Below, in pieces: positions 58,203 through 64,000 of a stretch of 64,000 bases of DNA (its first letter is position 1; the number at the start of each line of letters is the position of its first letter). The notes under the pieces are model-generated. The model was not told the DNA's origin, did not search any database, and saw only the letters and a list, made by a program, of their open reading frames with translations. Made by a program: the position numbers and the translations under genes. Origin of the DNA: Acidobacteriota bacterium (GTDB taxonomy: Bacteria > Acidobacteriota > Vicinamibacteria > Vicinamibacterales > UBA8438); assembly GCA_009861545.1 (NCBI GenBank), contig VXME01000150.1, forward strand, positions 44,789-108,788, written 5' to 3'.

Positions 58203-59159
58203 CTACTGCGCCGCCGCGTCCAGGTCAAGCACCAGATCGGTCACGATGCGGACGGCGCGCGCCATGGCCTCCGGCTCCAGCCTGTCCACGGTGTCGCGCT
58301 CGGTATGGATGATTCGCAGGATCGGCGGCGTGAGCGCGCCGCGCAGCGTGGCGGACAGGTCGCCGTTGAGAAACAGCCAGGCGCGATGCGCTTCCTCGGC
58401 CGGCAGCACGGCGAGCGAGACGGCGGGAATGCCCGCCCGCTGGAAGCTGCGGTCGTCGCTCGGCGGCATGCGGGGCGTGCCCACGCAGGCAACGGCGTGA
58501 CGACTGCAGGCACGGTTCACGCGGCCGGCCAGGGGGTGCGCGGCGGAAAGATCGCCGGGGCCGTAGAACAGCGTGTCCCCGTAGGCCACGATATCCACGT
58601 TGACCATCACGGCGCCGCGCGCCGGATCGAGCGACTGCACGTACGCGCGGGATCCGAGCAACCCGAGCTCCTCCATGTCGAAGAAGACGACGTGGACTAC
58701 GCCCTGCAAGTCTGCGTCCCGGAGGGTCTCGGCCAGGCGCAACAGCACCAGCACGCCGGCCGCGTTGTCGACCAGCCCGTGGCTGAGCGTGCCGTCGTCC
58801 AGCCGGTCGGCGTCGAAGTGTCCCCCAACGACGATCCGCGGCGGACCGGCGCCGAGGCTGACCACCACGTTGTGACCGTGCGTCCGGTCATCGTCCGCGC
58901 CCGCCCCGGAAAACGTCTGTAACGCGTAGGGCAACCCGCGTCGTTGCAGCTCCTCCTCGAGGACGGCGAGCCGCAGATCGTTCGTCGGCTGGACGAAACG
59001 CCGCGCAACGTCGATCACGTCGTCCGTGAAGGGCGCCGGCAGAGGTCGCGGCGCAATGGGCACCGCGGTTTCCTGGGCGCCCGCCCCGATGCAACCTGCG
59101 CCGGGCAGAAGGAGGGCGAGCAGCAACAGGTGAACCCTGACGATACTTCGCGTTTGCAT
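58203..59159 (-). CDS. Exported M28-family metallopeptidase
   Basis: 318 aa. The N-terminus LLLLALLLPGAGCIGAGAQ is a signal peptide with a possible lipidation cysteine. M28 zinc ligands follow the family order: GGHFDADRL (His, Asp), SHGLVDNAAG (Asp), FFDMEELGLLG (Glu-Glu), VMVNVDIVAYG (Asp) and ILRIIHTERDTVDR (His). M28 enzymes are aminopeptidases or related hydrolases (including glutaminyl cyclase-like members). The gene is single, divergent from the tRNA pair, and convergent with the membrane metalloprotease-like gene. Its role is probably general peptide turnover, but proximity to the cluster leaves open a link. Confidence 0.9.
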   Translation of the reverse strand: MQTRSIVRVHLLLLALLLPGAGCIGAGAQETAVPIAPRPLPAPFTDDVIDVARRFVQPTNDLRLAVLEEELQRRGLPYALQTFSGAGADDDRTHGHNVVVSLGAGPPRIVVGGHFDADRLDDGTLSHGLVDNAAGVLVLLRLAETLRDADLQGVVHVVFFDMEELGLLGSRAYVQSLDPARGAVMVNVDIVAYGDTLFYGPGDLSAAHPLAGRVNRACSRHAVACVGTPRMPPSDDRSFQRAGIPAVSLAVLPAEEAHRAWLFLNGDLSATLRGALTPPILRIIHTERDTVDRLEPEAMARAVRIVTDLVLDLDAAAQ

Positions 59160-59219
59160 ATCTTCCGCTCCCGGAATCCGGACTTCCGCCCCTTGTCACT
59201 CGGAACGGTAAGGAAAGGT

Positions 59220-59293
<74 letters not shown>

Positions 59294-59332
59294 GTCAGGA
59301 CGGCAGCGCGGGCGGCTCGGGAAGACAGAAGA

Positions 59333-59407
59333 TGGAGCGGGAAACGGGATTCGAACCCGCGACTTCGACCATGGCAAGGTCGCACTCTACCACTGAGTTA
59401 TTCCCGC
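59333..59407 (-). tRNA. tRNA-Gly (anticodon GCC)
   Basis: On the minus strand the acceptor GCGGGAA pairs with TTCCCGC and is followed by T-CCA. The anticodon loop TTGCCAT gives GCC. The D arm (AACTCAGTGGTAGAGT) and the T arm with GGTTCGAATCC are canonical. It lies 39 bases upstream of tRNA-Cys on the same strand, so the two are likely co-transcribed. Confidence 0.95.
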
Positions 59408-59497
59408 TCGGCCCCGAAACGCAACCTGAAAGGTACCACAGGCGGCCTTCCTCCTTCAAGGCGTCCCCCCGGCCGGCCTGCCACCGGCGGCGACGAT

Positions 59498-59881
59498 TCA
59501 ACGACCGGGCCAGCCTGCGCCGAACGCGTTCCGGATCAACATGACGTCCGGCGGCTCCCCGGCGCCCCCCTGCACGGCCACGACGTCGAAGCGGCAGGGC
59601 CGCGCGGCCCACCGGACCCGCGCCATGTAGCGTTGCGCCATGGCGATGACCTGCCGCTGCTTGCGCGGGGTCACCGCACCGACCGCGCCGCCGAAACCGC
59701 GCGAGGTGCGCGCCTTTACCTCGACGAACACGAGCACGTCGCCGTCCCGGGCGACGATGTCGATTTCTCCATGGCGGGTCCGGAACCGGCGCGCAAGAAT
59801 GGAGTACCCCAGGCGGCGAAGCTCGCGACAGGCGAGGTCTTCACCCTGTCTTCCAAGACGTTCCTGATGCGGAGTCGGCAT
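59498..59881 (-). CDS. YraN/UPF0102-family endonuclease-like protein
   Basis: 127 aa from the ATG at 59879-59881; an upstream in-frame extension is less likely. It has the family signature: ERLGRQGEDLACRELRRLGY, TRHGEIDIVARDGDVLVFVEVKAR and GAVTPRKQRQVIAMAQRYM. The GEIDIVA...EVKAR portion is a PD-(D/E)XK nuclease core. YraN-type proteins are widely conserved; a role in recombination or DNA metabolism is suspected, not proven. The 88-base gap to tRNA-Gly has no gene. Confidence 0.9.
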   Translation of the reverse strand: MPTPHQERLGRQGEDLACRELRRLGYSILARRFRTRHGEIDIVARDGDVLVFVEVKARTSRGFGGAVGAVTPRKQRQVIAMAQRYMARVRWAARPCRFDVVAVQGGAGEPPDVMLIRNAFGAGWPGR

Positions 59882-59982
59882 GATGACCGGGGGAAGATGC
59901 AAGACCCCGGCCACCCGTGCCGCCGCGGCCGGGAGACTCCTCACCCGGGCCGGGCGACGGCGGACGGCCTTCTGCGGCGCAC

Positions 59983-61425
59983 CTACTTCCGCTTCCAGCG
60001 CGTGCCGGCGGGCGTGTCCTCCAGGACGATCCCCCGCGCGTCCAGCTCGTCGCGAATGCGATCCGCGGTGCCGAAATCCCGCTGCCGCCGCGCGGTGCGA
60101 CGCTGCTCGATGAGCCGCTCGATCTCGGCCACGTCAACCGGCGGAGCGGCCTCCTCCCGGCGCCGGAGCGCGATGACCCCCAGCACGTCGTCGAAGCGGT
60201 CGAAGGCCTCACGCACGGCCCGCGCATCGTCCGCGCCCAGCTCGCCCGCATCGATCGCCGTGTTGACGTCGCGGACCAGCTCGAACATGGCACCGATGGC
60301 GCCGGGCGTGTTGAGGTCGTCGGCGATGCGGGCCCGGAACGTCTCGCGCGCCGTCTCGACCCGCTCGCGGATCGCTGCCCGGCCCGCCGGGGAGGACGCG
60401 GGCGCGCCGGCGGCCGTCTCGGTCACCGACTCCAATCGCCCCAGACAGTCCATCAGCCGCCGCAACGCCTCCTCGGCCTGCGCCAGGCTGTCCCAGCCGA
60501 AACGGAGCTGCTTGCGATAGTGGGTCGACAGCAGCACGTAGCGCAGCGCCGACGCCCGGTGGCCGCGCTCGAGGACGTCCTGCACGTTGAGCACGTTGCC
60601 GAGTGACTTCGACATCTTCACGTCGCTGCCGAGCAGCAGGTGCTCGACGTGCACCCAGAAGCGGGCGAACTGCTCCCCCGTCGAACCCTCCGACTGCGCG
60701 ATCTCGTTCTCGTGGTGGGGAAAGATCAGGTCGACGCCGCCGGCGTGGATGTCGATGGGAGACCCGTCGAGCAGGCGCAGCGCCATCGCGGAGCACTCGA
60801 TGTGCCAGCCCGGGCGTCCGGGGCCGACGCCGTAGTCCCAGGTCGGCTCGTCCGGTCCGGTCGCCTTCCACAGGACGAAGTCGCGGGCCGCGTCCTTGGC
60901 GTACTCGTCGCTGTCGATCCGCGCGCCGTCCTGCATGCCGGCGTGATCGAGCCGCGCGAGCTTGCCGTAGCCGGGCAACGTGGAGATCCGGAAGTAGACC
61001 GATCCGTCGCTGCGGTAGGCGTGCCCCCGCGCCTCGAGCGCCGCGATGGTCTCGACCATCGACCGCAGGTTCTCTTCGTCGGTCGCCCGCGGCGACTCCT
61101 CCGCCGGCTCGATGCCGAGCGCGTCGGCGTCCTCGCGAAACGCCGCGATGTAGCGGTCGGTGTACTCCCGCAACGGGACCCCGGCCTTGCGGGCGCCGGC
61201 AATCGTCTTGTCGTCCACGTCCGTGAAGTTGACGACCTGCCGCATGCCGTGGCCGCCCACGTGCCGCAGCGCGCGGCGCAGCACGTCGAGACAGACGAAG
61301 GTGCGGAAGTTGCCGATGTGCCCGCGCGCGTAGACGGTCAGGCCGCAGGCGTACATGCGGACGGTGTCGTCACGCAGCGGGGCGAAGTCCTCTGTCCGAC
61401 GGGTCAGCGTGTTGTAGAGACGCAT
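59983..61425 (-). CDS. cysS: Cysteinyl-tRNA synthetase
   Basis: 480 aa from the ATG at 61423-61425 (MRLYNTLTRRTEDFAPL). Class I signatures are complete: YACGLTVYARGHIGNFRTF (HIGH-type), DVKMSKSLGNVL (KMSKS) and the zinc ligands in YACG, WHIECSAMAL and HAGGVDLIFPHHENE. The anticodon-binding end has RQRDFGTADRIRDELDARGI and ends RWKRK. Charges tRNA-Cys; the tRNA-Cys gene is 690 bases downstream. Confidence 0.97.
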   Translation of the reverse strand: MRLYNTLTRRTEDFAPLRDDTVRMYACGLTVYARGHIGNFRTFVCLDVLRRALRHVGGHGMRQVVNFTDVDDKTIAGARKAGVPLREYTDRYIAAFREDADALGIEPAEESPRATDEENLRSMVETIAALEARGHAYRSDGSVYFRISTLPGYGKLARLDHAGMQDGARIDSDEYAKDAARDFVLWKATGPDEPTWDYGVGPGRPGWHIECSAMALRLLDGSPIDIHAGGVDLIFPHHENEIAQSEGSTGEQFARFWVHVEHLLLGSDVKMSKSLGNVLNVQDVLERGHRASALRYVLLSTHYRKQLRFGWDSLAQAEEALRRLMDCLGRLESVTETAAGAPASSPAGRAAIRERVETARETFRARIADDLNTPGAIGAMFELVRDVNTAIDAGELGADDARAVREAFDRFDDVLGVIALRRREEAAPPVDVAEIERLIEQRRTARRQRDFGTADRIRDELDARGIVLEDTPAGTRWKRK

Positions 61426-61465
61426 GGGGATGGCGCGCAAATCGACGGCAGTGAATCGTTCGAGG

Positions 61466-61912
61466 TCAGGTCGCCGCGGTCAACGGCGCGACCAGCGTGC
61501 AGCACTCGACGCCGTCCACGCGGCCGAACTCGACCCGGCTCGCGAGGCGGCGCATGACGGCAAGGGGCGCATCGCTGCCCCCTTCGCTCAGAATCGACTC
61601 GACCCCCGGCCCGGGGGCCGTCTCCGCGGCGACCGTATCGACCGGATACCGGACGCGAATCGTGAGGACCCCACCGCCCGCGGTGAAGGTCAATGTCACG
61701 CGCGAGTAGACCGATCCGGCCGGGTGATCGACCAGGCCGCTCGTTGCCAGCACCACCGCGCGGGCGGCCGCCTCGGCCCCGGCGCAGCCCAGGCTGGCGG
61801 CCAGACGCTCGACCACGCACTCGCGGAGCGCCCGGAATCGCACGTCGCAGGGCAGCGTCAGCTCGCACCGTACGGCACCCGGATCCTCCCTCGCGTCGTC
61901 GGACACCGCCAT
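61466..61912 (-). CDS. Small protein of unknown function (possible degenerate anti-sigma/GHKL-like)
   Basis: 148 aa from the ATG at 61910-61912. A helical start (VRCELTLPCDVRFRALRECV, VERLAASLGCAGAEAAARAV) and beta strands (SRVTLTFTAGGGVLTIRVRY) resemble RsbW-type anti-sigma kinases, where an N-box would be expected. Here that position reads GLVDHPAG, without the conserved asparagine, so ATP binding is doubtful. The family is not certain. It sits between cysS and ribF and could be transcribed with either. Confidence 0.5.
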   Translation of the reverse strand: MAVSDDAREDPGAVRCELTLPCDVRFRALRECVVERLAASLGCAGAEAAARAVVLATSGLVDHPAGSVYSRVTLTFTAGGGVLTIRVRYPVDTVAAETAPGPGVESILSEGGSDAPLAVMRRLASRVEFGRVDGVECCTLVAPLTAAT

Positions 61913-61917
61913 AAACA

Positions 61918-62856
61918 CTACAGGGAAATCTGCTGGAACAGTGCCCGCGCCTGCACGCAGTCCGCGTCGATCTGCCGCTTGAGCGCCGCCGCGTCCTCGA
62001 ACGCCTGCTCGCCGCGCAGCCGCTGGATGAACGCGAGCCGCAGCGGCCGGCCGTAGAGATCGAGGTCCGCGTCGAACAGGTGCGTCTCGATGGTCCGCGC
62101 GCCGTCCGGCCCGAACGTCGGCCGCACCCCGACGTTGGTCACCGACGCGTGCAGCACGCCCTCGACCGTTGCAGTCGTCGCGTAGACCCCGTCGGGCGGC
62201 AGCAGCTCGTTCTCCGTCCGCAGGTTGGCGGTGGGCACGCCGTGGTCCCGGCCGCGCCCTGCACCCCGCTCCACCGTGCCGTCGATCATGTAGTGGTGGC
62301 CGAGCAGCGCGCCCGCCTCGTCCACGCGCCCGTCGGCGATCAGGCGCCGCAGGCGGGTGCTGCTGACGACGAACTCCTTGTAGCGCACCGGGTCGATCTT
62401 CTCGGCATCGAACCCGTAGCGGCCGCCGAGCGACCGCAGCAGCGAAAAGTTGCCGCTGCGGTGCCGGCCGAACAGGAAGTTGGCGCCGACGCAGACCTCC
62501 GCCACCTGCAGCCATTCGACGAGCACCGCCCGGACGAACCGCTCCGGATCCCATTGCGAGAGCTCCGGCGTGAAGCGCACGATGGCGGCGGCATCCATGC
62601 CGGCCGCGGCGAAGGCATCGAGCTTCTGGGCCTGCGTCATCAGCAGCGGCGGCGCCTTGTCGGGACGCACGACGCGCGGCGGATGCGGATCGAAAGTCAG
62701 GGCGGCCGCGGTGGCGTGGCGCTCGTCGGCGCGGCGCCGCACCTGCTCGACGATCCGGGCGTGCCCGCGGTGCATGCCGTCGAAGTTGCCGAGCGCGAGG
62801 ACCGTCTGCTGCCAGCGGGTGGGCCGCGGGTCGTCAGGATAGTGAATGACATCCAT
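61918..62856 (-). CDS. ribF: Bifunctional riboflavin kinase/FAD synthetase
   Basis: 312 aa from the ATG at 62854-62856. The N-terminal FAD synthetase domain has LALGNFDGMHRGHARIVEQV (nucleotide-binding GNFDGxHxGH), TFDPHPPRVV and VEWLQVAEVCVGANFLFGRH. The C-terminal riboflavin kinase domain has LGHHYMIDGTVERGAGRGRD, PTANL and TNVGVRPTFGPDGARTIETH. It makes FMN and FAD from riboflavin. Length and motifs match the bacterial family. It ends 5 bases before the small unknown gene. Confidence 0.97.
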   Translation of the reverse strand: MDVIHYPDDPRPTRWQQTVLALGNFDGMHRGHARIVEQVRRRADERHATAAALTFDPHPPRVVRPDKAPPLLMTQAQKLDAFAAAGMDAAAIVRFTPELSQWDPERFVRAVLVEWLQVAEVCVGANFLFGRHRSGNFSLLRSLGGRYGFDAEKIDPVRYKEFVVSSTRLRRLIADGRVDEAGALLGHHYMIDGTVERGAGRGRDHGVPTANLRTENELLPPDGVYATTATVEGVLHASVTNVGVRPTFGPDGARTIETHLFDADLDLYGRPLRLAFIQRLRGEQAFEDAAALKRQIDADCVQARALFQQISL

Positions 62857-63039
62857 GCGCGATCCCGCCATGATAATCCAGAGGCGGATAACCGGTCCCC
62901 CGGGAGTCTTCCTTGGTGGCGCCCCTGTTTCCAATACGCCCCAACACGTTACCCTGCCAAGGGTCGATCTGCATGAGGATCCAACAGGCGGACGGGGCGG
63001 CCCTGTCAGGATGCGAGGCCGCGTCAGGTCTTCCGGATG

Positions 63040-63083
63040 CGGCCGGTGAGTTCTGCTCCTTCAAGGCTTCCACTCACCGGCCG
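63040..63083. repeat. Twelve-base inverted repeat in the ribF upstream gap
   Basis: CGGCCGGTGAGT (63040-63051) pairs with ACTCACCGGCCG (63072-63083) around a 20-base loop. It lies in the gene-poor stretch from 62857 to 63460, where I find no convincing coding region or RNA on either strand. It could be a hairpin or the remnant of a mobile-element end. Confidence 0.45.
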
Positions 63084-63460
63084 GGTTGCTCAGGACTGAA
63101 CATGGTCACGTCTGCACGACCGGCCAAGTACTGTTCAATCACGGGCGTCCACCTCCTCTCGGCGGTCGCCCCGTCCACCTGTTCGATCCTACATGCGTGC
63201 TGGGGCGTATCCGAGAACAGGGGCGCCACCGCCGACGGCAGCTCATTTCAGCGCCTGCCGCTGGAAGAACCCGTGGTGTACCGCGGCCTCGCCGATCACG
63301 ACCGGGATGGGCGCATGGATGCGCCGATGGCCTGGCGGCGACCCGCGGATCGATGCGCTGGCCGGATTCCACGCCGTGCCGGCAGGAGAGCCAGGGCTTG
63401 CTGAGCGGGTTTGCTGGATCGTCGCCCACGGGTAACCGCGGATCGCGTAGGATCTTCGCC

Positions 63461-63832
63461 ATGCAACACTTCCATTGGGTTACGGCAAGGTCAAAGTGCA
63501 CGCCTGAGGAACTGTTCGGGAAGCTCCGGGACCGCGTGAAGGGCGACGTACAGACCGCAGTGCGGGTGACCGGCCGCAAGATCGAGTTCTCCCCGACGAG
63601 CAACGAGTTGTTCCACGTCGCCCGCATCAAGGCGGGCGGCAACCAGACGCTCGCCGCGGTCGGGTTCCAACTGGTGGGCCATCAGATCGTCGTCATCGAG
63701 CAAGGTGGCACGTCCCATGCTGCGAGGGCAGCCCTACAGCACGGCTCCTGCAGGCTGACCGACGATGACGGCCGGTGCTTCGAGCTGTGGGAGTTCAGCC
63801 GCGATGCACTGGAGGATCTGTTCTTCGGCTAG
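63461..63832 (+). CDS. Small conserved-looking protein of unknown function
   Basis: 123 aa from the ATG at 63461, preceded by TAGGATC. It has no signal peptide or membrane helix. Segments of note are MQHFHWVTARSKCTPEELFG, a basic-acidic middle (VRVTGRKIEFSPTSNELFHV) and LTDDDGRCFELWEFSRDALE near the end. I do not recognise a family. Composition and frame look coding; the upstream extension of the frame is not. Confidence 0.55.
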   Translation: MQHFHWVTARSKCTPEELFGKLRDRVKGDVQTAVRVTGRKIEFSPTSNELFHVARIKAGGNQTLAAVGFQLVGHQIVVIEQGGTSHAARAALQHGSCRLTDDDGRCFELWEFSRDALEDLFFG

Positions 63833-63840
63833 ATGTGTCA

Positions 63841-64000
63841 ATGCCGACGCCATTCAACCGGACGTGCCCTCACTGCAACCGGGCTACAACCATATCTGAA
63901 CAACTATTCCATGCTGGAAGCGCCCCGCTGAGGATTGGGTTCTCCAAGGGTGCGGCTCTTTCTCGTCGGGGGTCCAGAGAGGTCCATGGGGCTTCTGGGA
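63841..64000 (+). CDS. Partial zinc-ribbon-type protein at the right edge
   Basis: An ATG 8 bases after the previous stop opens a frame without a stop to the window end (53 codons). The start MPTPFNRTCPHCNRATTISE has CPHC, half of a zinc ribbon; the second CxxC would lie beyond the window. Codon use is plausible, but no ribosome-binding site is obvious. Confidence 0.4.
   Translation, partial: MPTPFNRTCPHCNRATTISEQLFHAGSAPLRIGFSKGAALSRRGSREVHGASG

Noticed and set aside
58203..59159. Including the M28 peptidase in the lanthipeptide cluster
   Set aside because: It is on the opposite strand, convergent with the cluster's last gene and separated by an inverted repeat, so there is no operon evidence. 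M28 peptidases are common scattered genes.
61466..61912. Anti-sigma factor kinase (RsbW type)
   Set aside because: The general pattern of helices and strands fits loosely, but the ATP-binding asparagine of the N-box is absent, so it is kept as an unknown protein.

Overview
The window is GC-rich (by eye well over 65% G+C), densely coding bacterial DNA. It most resembles an Acidobacteriota chromosome, probably of the Vicinamibacteria type. The evidence is the gene content: an ADOP-type FtsX permease, paired DUF1552/DUF1592 and DUF1501/DUF1549-DUF1553 cytochrome-type genes, ThuA-DUF1080 and TIM-barrel sugar genes, and a peptidase with a propeller and an apparent beta-barrel. The taxonomic call is inference.

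Region 1 (1-14.7 kb) is mostly housekeeping: a methyltransferase end, an Nramp-like transporter without the usual metal ligands, asd, an NHL-propeller protein, ribonuclease D, endonuclease III (nth) and hflK-hflC. It is interrupted by small toxin-antitoxin-like modules: a split MNT/HEPN pair (6.4-7.1 kb), a DUF4160/DUF2442 pair (9.9-10.4 kb), a decayed RloB gene (10.4-10.7 kb) and a fused MNT-HEPN gene (10.8-11.6 kb).

Region 2 (14.7-42 kb) is catabolic and secreted-protein DNA. It holds an ADOP permease with a Gfo/Idh/MocA dehydrogenase and a TIM-barrel isomerase; a zinc-free MDR reductase; a DUF4143 ATPase; an operon of exported TIM-barrel protein, ThuA-DUF1080 and NupG-like MFS; a degraded patch with remnants of an MFS gene and of another gene (26.2-26.8 kb); a DUF4258/antitoxin-fusion operon; and two c-type cytochrome/twin-arginine modules flanking a large secreted peptidase and an alpha/beta hydrolase.

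Region 3 (41.3-58.1 kb) is the most interesting part: a class II lanthipeptide cluster of the NHLP type. One arm runs leftward from a shared 724-bp intergenic region: TolC, HlyD, C39-peptidase ABC exporter, second NHLP-type ABC exporter, periplasmic binding protein, and an HExxH protein resembling DUF7005. The other arm runs rightward: NHLP precursor with a 16-residue core, LanM with a three-cysteine (CCG) zinc site, an unrecognised 379-aa protein, a second short double-glycine precursor candidate, and a membrane protein with an intramembrane HExxH motif. Together they suggest ribosomal synthesis, dehydration and cyclisation by LanM, leader removal by C39, and export through ABC-HlyD-TolC.

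Region 4 (58.1-64 kb) returns to housekeeping: an M28 peptidase, tRNA-Cys and tRNA-Gly, a YraN-type protein, cysS, a small unknown, ribF, a roughly 600-bp gene-poor stretch, an unknown gene, and a zinc-ribbon ORF running off the right edge. Two intergenic sites 35 kb apart share a repeat associated with hairpins.
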